From Macrothele yani (lineage: Eukaryota; Arthropoda; Arachnida; Araneae; Macrothelidae), in assembly GCA_039090855.1 (NCBI GenBank), contig CM077002.1, forward strand, positions 84,510,194 through 84,574,193: a stretch of 64,000 nt of DNA, read 5' to 3'. The notes below the pieces were generated by a model, which worked only from the letters and a program-made list of their open reading frames with translations, was not told where the DNA came from and did no database searches. The position numbers and the translations under genes are program-made. This document shows, piece after piece, positions 23,262-34,307 of this stretch. Each line of letters starts with the position of its first letter. Position 1 is the stretch's first letter.

Positions 23262-23508
23262 GTAGGCATTCCGTGATTTCTCTCCGCTCACTTAGTGTAT
23301 GTGCTCATGCTCCAAAGGTCAATTTTTTTATGGAAGTCAACTTTGGGGAAAACCAAGTGACGTCATACCAGTTACATCTTTGTTGCTTCTTTTTCTAAAT
23401 CTTACGAAAGTTTTTGAGCATCTAGGATTAAACTGAATACCTTTTCTAAGATTTAGGCCCTCTGTTTTCAAGGAAGAGCAGAGGAAGGGGTACCAGCACC
23501 TTCAGTAC

Positions 23509-23667
23509 GAACATAATATCCAACTCTTACATGGAATTAGAACATAATATCCGTCTCTTACATGGAATTAGAACATAATATCCGTCTCTTACAGGGAATT
23601 AGAACATGATATCCGTCACTTACATGGACGTAGAACATAATATCCGTCTCTTACATGGAATTAGAAT
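23509..23667. repeat. 31-bp minisatellite, ~5 copies
   Basis: Unit AACATAATATCCGTCTCTTA followed by CATGGAATTAG, with single-base differences between copies. Confidence 0.85.
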
Positions 23668-25849
23668 CAAGCGAGACAGCTGAACAAGGTGCCAAAACAA
23701 CAAGCCCTAGTCCAAACGATAATCGGGCAACCATAGAAGTGTGAGAAGGCAACGCGGGTGAGAGGTTGCCTTCTGAAGGAACGAAGAGAAATTTATATCT
23801 GACCCTAACCACTGAATGAGAAGTTGCGGTGCTTTACGCAAAGGAGGTGTTCTGCTCGAGGGCTGCTGCTTCCAGACCTTCCGTCGCAGTTTATGCCTGA
23901 GACGGAAGGTCTAAAAGCAGCTGGAAGAAAAGAAAGGATGAGCAACCCCTTAAATATGATAAACACAACAGTAGCTGTCGGACTGCCATCAGCATCAAAA
24001 TGATTAAATACACGAGATTCTTCAAACATATTCCAGAAAATTCTACAACTTACATTTAATGCAGCATTTTACTGAACGCAATTTCTGAGCAACTGACTCT
24101 TAGTATATCTTAGGCTTCCCATTAGGTTTCTGCACAGGTGAGTAATAGAAGTTGTCTTCTATTCAGTTAAAAATGTTCAGGCATATAGTGAATATAGTGT
24201 TCAAGCATATAGTGTTCAAGCATATAGTGAATATACTCTCGATCAGCTAAAATTGTATCAGACTTAGGTGGACAACAAAAGTAAAATTCTTAAACATCTT
24301 TAGGGAAAACATTTCCCCTGTTTATGGCCTAGGAACATGTTTCCTTTACCGAAACGCAGAACTGTCAAATTGGAAAATTTGTGGCTTCTTGCTACTCAGG
24401 TTATTTGAACAATTATAAAACATTCAGTTTTTGTGATTGTGGATAATAAAACTTTCAGTGAAGCATGAGGGCATCACACAAGTATGTATCATTCGTTGCT
24501 CAGCCTCTTTCTTTTGAAATACCTTTACATCCCCAAGCTGAGTTGTTAAATTATATCTTACCGTCCGCCAAATTCTTAAATTTATTTTTTGGATATTTTT
24601 GAACAGGCTCTCTTTGCCAGTTTTCTAATTTCAAGCAATTCACGACTTGTTTTATGGCTGAGATTTCCAATCTTGGAAATTCTAATGTAAAAGTCAGAAA
24701 TCACGAATTGGAGATGTCGAAACTGAAATAGGTTCAATTCACCAAAGCAGAGTCTTTCTTTGGACCGAGTGTTCTCCCGAATGCGGCGCGGGGAGGAAAA
24801 CTGACTCCCATAACTCAGGCGTAATTACTTCTCACGTGCCCGGTGCACTTAATTTTAAGGCCTGGCTCCCCGTCCTTTATAAGCGCCTGGTAAAGTCATA
24901 AATAATCATCCATCTGTGAAGTTCTAAGACACGCCATTCTGCCTTCGGAAAAACATCTAATGGAGAAAGCGTCTCCTGACACGCTACGATCAAATTGAAC
25001 GCTAAATTTCTATTACGCTGCAAAATTGTTTTTATTTGGAAGGTCATCTACCTCCAAACTTTTTCCCCATCTTCCGTTTGCCCTCTTTCAATTGGTTCTT
25101 TATTGCTACTTCTGACTTTTTTGCAGTTGATGTTCCTGAAATTTATGCAATAACAGTGCTTTGCTGCTTTACACTTCCCTTTGCACGTACCAGCCAGACA
25201 AGTCTGTGTGCTCGGCACGATTCTTTTCTATTCTTTTTAAAAAGGGATGCCATCGAAACTCCCGGTGTAGTGGATGCCTCTTTCGAAAAACCTCTGAATT
25301 CTGGTGCTCCAAAAAAACTTCAAATTTAGGTTTTAAAGTGAGCATTCAGAATTTTTATGTAACCTAAAGTTCTTCTAGACAGCACATTGGCTCGTAAGCT
25401 AAATCATGCGCCTTTATGCCGATCCAAAACAGAAATATTTTCAATTCTATTCTTGGACGCAGAGATATCAAGTTGTCACGATATTTATGCTTCCACGATC
25501 GTGCACGTGTACATGTATTCGTATTTTTACATGTCATTTTTACGTAGGACACCGAGTGGAAAATTTTGGTGTCTTCCATGTGCTGCTAAAAACATTTTCA
25601 GATGAGAAATGCAGGTATAGGGTTGAAATACATACAAGTGCAGAATGTATACTTTTAAAAAATCTATCGAAAAAATTGCTCATTTGGAAAAACCAATGAA
25701 TACATAGATAATAAGAACCATACTGTTCTTCCAATCCACCTTGTGAAGACAAGTTGCTTTGATACTGTGGAATTATTAGCTTTATGCTTAAGTTTCCAGC
25801 GTTTTATGGTCTAATAGATGTCGTACGTTCAAAAGTAGGTCGCATTTAG
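23668..25849. other. unassigned; GC-richer patch at 24770-24960
   Basis: No mobile element recognised. At 24770-24960 a GC-richer block with CACGTGCC, TAATTAC and TTTATAAGCGCC stands out from AT-rich flanks. It could be a host regulatory or conserved segment, but that is a guess. A short iteration of AGCATATAGTG occurs near 24180-24235. Confidence 0.3.
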
Positions 25850-26619
25850 TTATCAGCGAAGTATGGGTCCTCGTGAGCTATAATATTATGCCATCTACCT
25901 GGTAACTAATGATTGCCCTCGTGAAGGAACGACATCGGTTTCAATGCGATGAAGTCTTCAATGCATGTTTAGTAATCCTCAAGTTTGGCTAATCGATGGC
26001 CAGCCCAGAAGAGTTGCATCGAGCGAAGCAAGTAGAAGTCTGACGAGGCTGAGTCTGGGGAGTAAACTGCATGAGGCAGGTTTTGCCAGCTGCATGACGA
26101 TTTCCTAGGTCGTTGCAGCGACATAACAGTCGCGCTTTTTTAAGCAACAAAATGACTTTCGGATGCCCATGTACCGAAAATGTTATTTATTTGTTTTCTT
26201 AGCAGTTCCTCGTTCAAAAACAGTAGTAGACGACTGTAACGTTCTGCGGTCACTGTTATAATCTAGTGTTATGAGCTCATGATACACCCCACCATGCACG
26301 ACTCCCTAGATACAGAAAAGAATTTTCTTATCTTGGATGTAGGTCTTCGGTATGGATGTCTTTGTGTGGTCGAGGTCTAACGATGACCCTTTGCCTTGCT
26401 GACTATCAGAGTGAACCCATTTTGAATCACTCGAAATGATTTCCCCAACGAAGTCCTTTTCCGATGTCCAGCAAGCAATGAAACACATTTGTTCAACCTC
26501 TGACCAATGTTGCGCTCTGTGAATTCGTGTGGGATCCACTTTCCTAATTTTCGAATCTTTCCCATGGCATGGAACCTTCTATCGACGGTCGGTTGATTCA
26601 CGCCTAACTGTTTTGCCAG

Positions 26620-27037
26620 ATCTGTGGTCTGCTGGGGCACATCTTCGGCCAGAAACTGTGGTCTGCTGGGGCACATCTTCGTCTAGAAGCTGTGGTCTGC
26701 TGGGGAACATCTTCATACAGAAGCTGTGGTCTGCTGGGGCACATCTTCGTCCAGAAGCTATAGTCTGCTGGGGCACATATTCGTCCAGAAGCTGTGGTCT
26801 GCTGGGGCACATCTTCGTCCAGAAGCTGTGGTCTGCTGGGGCATATCTTCGTCCAGAAGCTGTGGTCTTCTGGGGCATATCTTCGTCCAGAAGCTGTGGT
26901 CTGCTGGGGCTCATCTTCGTCCAGAAGCTGTGGTCAGCTGGGACACATCTTCGTCCAGAAGCTGTGGTCTGTGGGGCACATTTTCGTCCAGAAGCTGTGG
27001 TCTGCTGGGGCACATCTTCGTCCAGAAGCTGTGGTCT
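26620..27037. repeat. 34-bp minisatellite inside mariner coding region
   Basis: About 12.3 head-to-tail copies of GCTGTGGTCTGCTGGGGCAC then ATCTTCGTCCAGAA, with one 33-bp copy. On the minus strand one unit encodes LDEDVPQQTTAS, which joins smoothly to the mariner sequence QTTDLAKQLG. The unit therefore comes from the gene itself. 34 is not a multiple of 3, so the frame rotates through the array, giving long open frames on both strands that are not genes. Confidence 0.93.
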
Positions 27038-27191
27038 TCATCTCCTTTTGTCGTCCGCTGCGCTGCAATCACCGCTTCTGAAGTTCACAAATCACTCACG
27101 ACACCTGCTTGTATTCATAGCTTTCTCGCCGTATGACGAACAAATCCTCGCTCGTGCTTCTGCAGCGATTTCTCGGAGATAAGAGATGAAC

Positions 27192-29125
27192 AATGGACAG
27201 TAAGGTGGGCCTTATGTTGCCTTAAAAACATTTTTTGGAATTTGTTTCCTCCCATCCCATAAATGTGTTCAATATATCAAAAAAATAATTTGTTGAATTT
27301 TTTATGAATATTAAGATAAGTTTAGGGGTAGCTGCCACATTTACAGTACCAAATGGGTACGAGATGGATTTCATAACGTTTTAAGGGTTAAAAACGTAGA
27401 TACAAAACACAATATCTATTTTAGTTAATAGTATACAATTATTAACAATATACAATTGGCTTTTAAAACAAAACTACTGCATTAATTAATAACACAGACC
27501 CGAAAAAGCAACAGCAGTACTTCATTACTTAAATTTAACACCAAGAAAGCCCCAGACTCCATTCCTGTGTTTGTTGCTATTGTATCAAAGCTAATACACT
27601 TCACTTTATCACAAATTCCCCACTTTCCTGCTGTATCATACACAGCCGACGCAATCATTTCTCCTTTTCCTGAAAATAATTTTGGTACCCCCTAATAACT
27701 GATCTACACCATCTCCAGATACCAAAATGGTATAAGACGGTCTGCAGTTTCGGATCCAACTATATCTTCAAGCAATTTTCTATCCCAATGAATAGTTAAA
27801 AGGACCTCAGCAGTGAATTGTTCCTTTAAGTTGTTTGCAATACTTTGACGGTGTTTCGCTCTTTCATGGCGAATTGGATTTACATTTACATTGTAAAGAG
27901 ATGGATCTAGTCCAAGATTTCGTATTATAGGTGTCAGGATTAAAGCTACCTGTCCATTGCTTACCTTTGCAACATCAAGACTAGCAGATAAATTACTACC
28001 CAGTATTTGTTTTCTTCCTCTTTTAATGGGTTTCTCTCCTGAAGTGGAAGGCTCTTCAGGAACAGTACAAGAACATTCTTTTTCTTCAGAATCCGAATCA
28101 GATGAAGAAAAAATAATAACATTTTCCTCCCTGGATCTTATCTCTTCATATTCCACCTGTTTCCTTTTTCTGAAATGTTGTTCGCTTTTTTTCAAATTCT
28201 CTCTCTCTCTCTCTCTCTTTGTTTTGCTAGCACTGTGTCAACACTTCCTAAATTTTCCTCATCCTTTCTCTCGTTCAGCCATAAGAAACAATTCATCTTC
28301 TTCAATCGTGAACATTTCTAAAGCTTTAGCATGTTCTATATAAAAATATCTTTCAACTTTTCTTTCCAAATCTTTCCTTCTTAATCAAAGCATCTGAACA
28401 CTTAGATTTATTTTGTTTTTCAGCCTTTGCAATTCTTTAAAAAAATTTCAACTTTCTGAACAATATGATCTTTTCGTTTAGCATGAATTTGAGCTTTTTC
28501 CACACATCTTTAAAATATCACATGCAGTTGATTCCGGAGATTCCCTAACAGTTTGTTTCAAATCAAGTTTATGATGAAAAAATAATGCCATTACCTCACT
28601 AATAGACCGAAGCTTTGAAGGATGAAGCGATGACGAAATTTGGCCAATTAACCATACTTCTGTACTTTTAGTATAAATAGAACATTCATAAGTTTTACAC
28701 GTGTTTGATGCCATTTAATACTATGTTGCAAATTCTTAGAAATGCAAAAACGTTCCTACTAGAGCTCTGAAAAATACATCCACTCTGTGCAACAGTCAGC
28801 CCCTAACTGACTCAGTTGGATAAGGCTACAGCGCCACCTGGTGGTTTGACTGTGGTAACACCTTGTGGTCACCTAGTGCAACATGTTTTTGACTGTATTA
28901 CCAGCTGGTGGGAGACTGTCAGTGCCATCTGGGGCGCAATACAGTTGCCATACAGATTCATGTAATGAGTAATATAGTAAGACTTTCAACCCGGGTAGCG
29001 ACCTCTAAATCTAATCCGATTTGAAAAAAAAAACTGATTTATTTTCTCACATGATGAAACATTTTGAACAGTTGGGAGAAACGAAATTCCAAACTTCAAA
29101 AATAAAGCCCACCCTAATGGACAGT
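27192..29125 (-). mobile_element. 1.9-kb transposon-like insertion in mariner
   Basis: Flanked by the 10-bp direct repeat AATGGACAGT (27192-27201, 29116-29125). Ends AAGGTGGGCCTTATGTT and, inverted, AGGGTGGGCTTTATTTT match at 14 of 17 positions. It contains a degraded minus-strand gene (28714 to about 27540). Deleting the insertion with one repeat restores a continuous mariner frame reading ITHCPLFISYLREIAAEA. The length of the duplication (8-10 bp) does not identify the superfamily. Confidence 0.8.
27540..28714 (-). pseudogene. repeat-family protein of unknown superfamily (insertion-borne)
   Basis: N-terminus MASNTCKTYECSIYTKSTEV at 28714, then a lysine/glutamate-rich part containing EHAKALEMFTIEEDELFLMA near 28280-28340 and a serine/acidic stretch SSSDSDSEEKE. 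Next come DVAKVSNGQVALILTP, HRQSIANNLKEQF, LLTIHWDRKLLEDIVG (near 27770) and GVPKLFSGKGEMIASAVYD and ISFDTIATNTG (near 27540-27690). The order resembles an arthropod repeat-protein family I recall with 'HWDGKLLPDITG' and 'CFDTTASNTG' motifs. I cannot name its superfamily. The C-terminal half is missing. Confidence 0.6.
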
Positions 29126-29729
29126 GAGTAATCTGCACCTTGGCGGTCGCCATGTCCTAGCTCAACCAGCAGCACGCGTTGGCTGACCGCAAACACCGTT
29201 CGACGCAGTCCTTCCTTTATACCTTAAACCCACAGCTCCAAATTAAAAGAAAAATTTAACCGCTTCGCTTTTATTCCCAGCTGGGCGGAGCCGCAGGAAC
29301 TTATGCATAGTGGTAACTGAAAGAAGCTTTGATTCAAGGAAAAGTTTTCTTGTGATAACAGTAACCAGATGCAATTATTTTTTTCAAATCGTAGTTTTAG
29401 TTCCCGAACATCGTGCCTAATTTTGAAATTCTTTTGTGCCACGTAGCAGAGATATTCATTTGCGGCATCTAACGAGAATACGGCGCATCATGTAAAGCAG
29501 GAATTACCTTAAAAAAAAACGTTTTTGAAAACCTTTGTTCACAATTTCGGTAATCCAATTTAAAAAAAATCTTTTCCAATAAGAATTTTAAAAGTGCATA
29601 TTTCTTGAAAAAGAAATGAAATGATTTTACTCAACATGGCAAAAATTCTGTGCATCTTGAGAAATAACAGATTCCGGGCTCATCAATCTTAGCGATTAAG
29701 AACGAATCTGACGTGAGGTAGGCGCTCGT

Positions 29730-30172
29730 CATCGCCCCGAAAACATCAATGAAAGGGGTAGTTATGGTGCCCGCGGTGTTCGATGGATGAAAGAAGCTCC
29801 AGATACAGTAAGGAGGTACTGTATTGGGGTAATCCTTCTCCTTGTTCGTCTGTTTTGTTCCGAGGTACCATCGGCCCACAGTTCGTGTTAATGGACCATA
29901 CCCCATCGTACGGTGGCTGTTGATGAGCTGTTGGAAAGGGGTGGTATTTAGCACGTTTCCCCGACCCAAATCCCACAGAACACGTGTGGAACGTTCTTGA
30001 GAGACTCCTTGCAACACGTCAACACACACCTGAAGCTTTCCAACAGCTGAAGACAGCACTAACGGAAGAATGGGTGATGTTACAGAAACAACTCATCAAC
30101 AACCTAGTGCGAAGTATGGACAGACGGTGCAAATCATGCATCGACATTAAAAATGAGCATTTCCCCTGCTGA
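29730..30172 (+). pseudogene. Tc1-like transposase C-terminal relic
   Basis: The plus strand carries HRTVAVDELLERGG followed, after a frame change, by FPDPNPTEHVWNVLERLLAT (catalytic E region) and ALTEEWVMLQKQLINNLVRS ... HFPC before a stop at 30172. This is the Tc1 C-terminus, distinct from the element at 30.9-32.3 kb. Upstream parts are too degraded to place. Confidence 0.75.
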
Positions 30173-30877
30173 GAACCGCCACTTCACTTCGTACCGTCTT
30201 CGGCAGTAGCGCGTCAATATCATGGCATCCAGTGCTATGTAGCAAATTCTGAATAAAGTTTTATTATAAACTTCAGTACCTGCAATTGGGTCGGTGTTGT
30301 TTCATCATCATTTCAGTAAGTACTGGAGTTCCTATGGTTTGAATTTCACATATCCAGGCAGCTTCTGTGCAACGCTACAGGTCAATGCCTGGCTGGTTCT
30401 TAAGTTTTGCACACCAGTGTATATTTTCTTTCCGTTAGAGGCTTTCTGAAGTGAAATTTCAATATTATTCCTCCTTTTACACTGAAATTGATAATTATTT
30501 AATCGAACGTTTTAGGTAACTAAATCAAACAAGTAGAAGCGTTGTACGTTAATAAAAATCTGGAAAAATTCAATATTTTTGTTTTTAGATATTCCAATCC
30601 CATTTTGCTAAAAATATTTTTACTTTTCTTATTTTCTAACACTCAAATACCGAGTTGAAAAAAAGTTATGTAATATATCGAAGTTCAGTCTTTGTACGTA
30701 TTTTCGGCATTACGCTTGACACAGAATTCTATTAAAGAAATATTTTGTTTAAAAGTAAAATTTTCGTCAAAATTCGATGGTTTATAACCATATTTTCAGT
30801 TTTCTGGTACACTAAATTAGGATTTTGAAAATTGGAGGACATTCTATACATCCAAATATTTTGAATATATTATCATA
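30173..30877. other. unassigned AT-rich sequence
   Basis: Nothing recognised beyond possible Tc1 3' flank. Confidence 0.4.
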
Positions 30878-32308
30878 CACTGACGGAAAAAAAATCCCAA
30901 CACCACGAAAAAATAGTTGTAAAGGAATGAAATGGCGGCAATACATTTGTATAGGTAACATATTTTTAATCGATTAAGGTTTCAAGATCACAGCTTATTG
31001 TAAGCGTGAGAAGAGCCATTTTAAATGTGAAATGCTGGTACATTAATAACCGGTGTAACCGCCAGAATGTTGAATGCAAGCACGCAAACGTTCATGCATT
31101 GTGTCTTACAGGTGCTGGATGTCAGTTTATGGGATGGAGTTCCATGCCTGTTGCACTCGGTCGGTCAATACAGGGACGGTTAATGCTGGTTGAGGGTGAC
31201 GCTGGAGTTGTCGTCCAATGATGTCCCATACGTGCTCGATTGGTGAAAGATCTGGTGATATAGCAGGCCACGGCAACATGTCGACACTCTGTAGAGCATG
31301 TTGGGTTACAACAGCGGTATGCGGGCGAGCGTTATCCTGTTGGAAAACACCCACTGGAATGCTGTTCATGAATGGCAGCACAACAGGTTGAATCACCAGA
31401 CCGACGTACAACTGTGCCTTCAGGGTGCGTGGGATAACCACGAGAGTGCTCCTGCTGTCATACGAAATTTCTCCCCAGACCATAACTCCAGGTGTAGGTC
31501 CAGTGTGTCTCGGCCGCAGGCAGGTTGGTTGCAGGCGCTCACCTGGCCTCCTTCTAACCAACACACGGCCACACTGGCACCCAGGCAGAACCAGCTTTCA
31601 TCAGAAAACACAACAGATCTCCACTCCGTCCTCCAATGAGCTCTAGCTTGACACCACTGACGTCGCAAACGGCAGTGGTATGGAGTAATTGGAATGCACG
31701 CTACAGGGCGTCTGGCTCGGAGCTGTCCTTCAAGTAACCGATTTGTAACAGTTCGTTGTGTCACTGTGGTGGCAACTGCAGCTCGAATTGCTGCCGCAGA
31801 CGCAGTACGATGCTCCACGGCCATACGCCGTACACGGCGGTCTTCCCTCTCAGTAATGACACGTGGCCGGCCGGAACCCGGTCTTCTTGAGGCAGTACTT
31901 TCCCTTGACCACCGCTGCCAACAATCATGCACAGGGGCTACATTCTTGCCAAGTCGTTCAGCAATATTGCGGAACGAAGATCCACCTTCTCGTAGCCCTA
32001 TTACACGACCTTGTTCAAACTCCGTGAGCTGTTGATAATGGCTTCTTCGTCTTCTTAAAGGCCTTCTAGACTAACATCAACACACTACGTCGAATCTCAA
32101 CGATAACTAACGCTCACGAACGTTACAGCGCGTATTTACAGCAAACCTGCTTTGCATGTTCCGAGGGGCGCTACTAGCACCACACGTATGCGCCGAGCGC
32201 GAAATTTGCATAGACGTCATCTTACAGATGTACTCTCGCCGTTTACCAACTGTCGTTTATCTAACACAACCCCTTCTTGGTGTTGGGATTTATTTTTTCC
32301 AGTCAGTT
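30878..32308 (-). mobile_element. Tc1-like element with both ends
   Basis: 1431-bp element bounded by TA at 30876-30877 and 32309-32310. Terminal repeats are CACTGACGGAAAAAAAATCC and, inverted, AACTGACTGGAAAAAATAAA; both lead into ATCCCAACACCA. It encodes a minus-strand transposase. A TIR-like relic of the same family is at 8138. Confidence 0.92.
31127..32052 (-). pseudogene. Tc1-like transposase (frameshifted)
   Basis: N-terminal helix-turn-helix FEQGRVIGLREGGSSFRNIA then AERLGKNVAP (32020-31930), second DNA-binding part with GSGRPRVITEREDRRVRRMA (near 31880), and catalytic blocks FSDESWFCLG (D1), FQQDNARPHTA (D2) and SPDLSPIEHVW (E). Between D2 and E there are 32 residues by my count. A frameshift near 31540-31570 separates the frame with D1 from the frame carrying GERLQPTCLRPRHTGPTPGV and the rest. 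No in-frame ATG precedes the helix-turn-helix. Confidence 0.88.
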
Positions 32309-32310
32309 TA

Positions 32311-32757
32311 TTTTCCGAAATTGAGCTTGCAACGGTAAAAGATAACTAAGTAGTTAAACGTCTCCCTTTCTTTTTGTTTTTTGTGTGTATCCTAAAAGTG
32401 ACGTCTTTATTTCTAATTTTTTATGTTAATTAAGTGTCTGTTGCCTTGTACCAGTCCGGATGTAGAATGAGTCATTTCTGAATGCTAGAAGAATGAATTT
32501 TCGTTGGCTAAATATTTAGGGCAAAGTACCTCATATAGTCAACGAGATTTCCGTGGTTCAAGAACCTCCGCAGGATTGCAATAATGATAATAATAATCTT
32601 TAATTCTGGGCCGTCAACCAGTGAATTACCAAGTACCAAATTAATTATTAGTTTTATTTTGCATTAGTTTGTCACACTCCAAACTGTAACAATACATTAT
32701 TATGGGACAAATGTTGCTCATGTGTAGCAACGTATTATTATTACAGTAATTTGGTAT
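32311..32757. other. unassigned AT-rich sequence
   Basis: Nothing recognised apart from short ATAATAAT microsatellite-like runs. Confidence 0.4.
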
Positions 32758-33000
32758 AAAAAATTAGGCCGCCCCGGTGGCGCAGTGGTCTAAGGCGTTG
32801 GTCTCTGATCATTCGTCCTAAGGGGTCCGGGTTCGAATCCCGGTGAGGCATGGATGTTGTGTTTGTCTTACGGCACTGGCTCTCTCCCTTCCCTGGAACC
32901 AGTGACCCTAAATTAGGGACGGGCGACTGCTTATAGCCCATTGAGTTGCTCACGGTGGTCGTTAAACCTCCAATCAAAAAAAATAAAAATAAAAAATTAG
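32758..33000 (+). mobile_element. tRNA-derived SINE copy 3
   Basis: SINE body 32768-32990 between direct repeats AAAAAATTAG (32758-32767, 32991-33000). The A box, B box and conserved body are intact. Very similar to copies 2 and 5. Confidence 0.92.
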
Positions 33001-34149
33001 AAACGCTTCTTCCACACAGTTAACAATAGAGATAAACGAGTTTTTGAGAATAAATAAAGGAGAATTTATATCTCAGATGTTTAGTTTTTTAAAAAGGCAG
33101 TTCATTTTATATTTATGCTTTTTCTCTCAGAGGCACAATAGCAATAAATCGAGATGACGAGGATATATATATCAAAACGACACCATTTTATTTCCAGAGA
33201 TATTTTTTGCCAGAGCCTTCATGACAGTTGTCCAAAACCCATGAGAACCGTTTTATTTAGCTTTACGGCGCGAAATCCTCTCATAATCTTCAACTGCCGT
33301 TTGTAAACGAAGAATTCCGTGAATGTTCTCGCTCGGAAAGTGATAGCGTCGTACGTGATAGGGCTTTTGCTTAGTCGTTCTGTCTTATGATGGCAGTTTT
33401 TCTGCAGTCCATCTGCCTAATGTACACGTCGATCCACATACATAGATGTACCCTAGTAGATGTCACATGCTAACGGAATGATAAATCTGTAGCAGGAAAA
33501 ATACTTCCCATCATGATTCACGAAGTCATTTTGATTGAAAGCAATGCACTCAGAATTAATTCCGAACTGACATGTAGTAAACGTCGTTTTTTCTTGTTTT
33601 GTATCTTTCATTATTCATTCCACTAGACCGTCTATGATAGCAGATATTAGGAAATTGAGCTTCCGGAATAAAAGTGTGTTTAAAATATAATTTCTGATTT
33701 GGACTAAAGGTAAACGTGATTGCCACTGATCCATGGAGATATTTAATGGCTATCACGGCAGTTAAAAACTTGTTCACTGTATCTTTATTTTATTTATTTC
33801 AGATGGAATTCGATTATATTCCGTATAGGTTTCAACTGAAAGAAACAGATGTATTTTGACCATTTTTTGTGGTAACTGAAGTTGAAAGCTGTAAAATGGG
33901 TACACAGGAAATAGTTCAAGCTCAATTTAAGTGGAAGTACAATGTTTTGCTCGAGGTACAAGTCTAGACATTTTGTATATTTCTTTCATGGAAATCATAA
34001 AAGAAGAAAATTTGAAAACTAAAATGCATATTAATAATGAAAATTTATAAACAAACTCTTGGATTTTTCTCAAGTCGTTAAGTTTTTGTGAAAGCACGTT
34101 TTTTTTGTAAAAAGAAGAAAGCGTTATCCAGAAATTGTGTATAATTATA
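33001..34149. other. unassigned AT-rich sequence
   Basis: No protein relic or structured repeat recognised. Confidence 0.4.
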
Positions 34150-34307
34150 CAGGGTGTCCGTAAATGAAGTATACAACTTCAGTATGCTATTGCAAAAAAA
34201 AAATCCCCAAAAAAACTTGAATAAATAGCAACTTACTTTTAATGTCAAAACACATGGTAACTGTGAAAGTTTTTTTTTTAATGTCAGTAGGTCTGCACGT
34301 GTGCTCC

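Larger units (their letters stand above)
25850..29165 (-). pseudogene. mariner transposase relic with internal expansion and insertion
   Basis: Minus-strand transposase starting MATAKVQITHCPLFISYLRE at about 29150. A 1.9-kb insertion interrupts it at 27202-29115. It resumes as IAAEARARICSSYGEKAMNT and FVNFRSGD (near 27175-27080), then a 34-bp minisatellite. Then follow QTTDLAKQLGVNQPTVDRRF, KIRKLGKWIPHEFTERNIGQ and LNKCVSLLAGH (26640-26460), a catalytic stretch SSDSKWVHSD, and a damaged C-terminus (LRSMQLFWAGH-like, near 26030) down to about 25850. Family resemblance to mariner is clear. Ends were not identified. Confidence 0.8.

Noticed and set aside
26529..27182. 217-codon open frame on plus strand and 144-codon frame on minus strand
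   Set aside because: Both run through the 34-bp minisatellite derived from a mariner gene; the open frames come from the repeat unit lacking stops.
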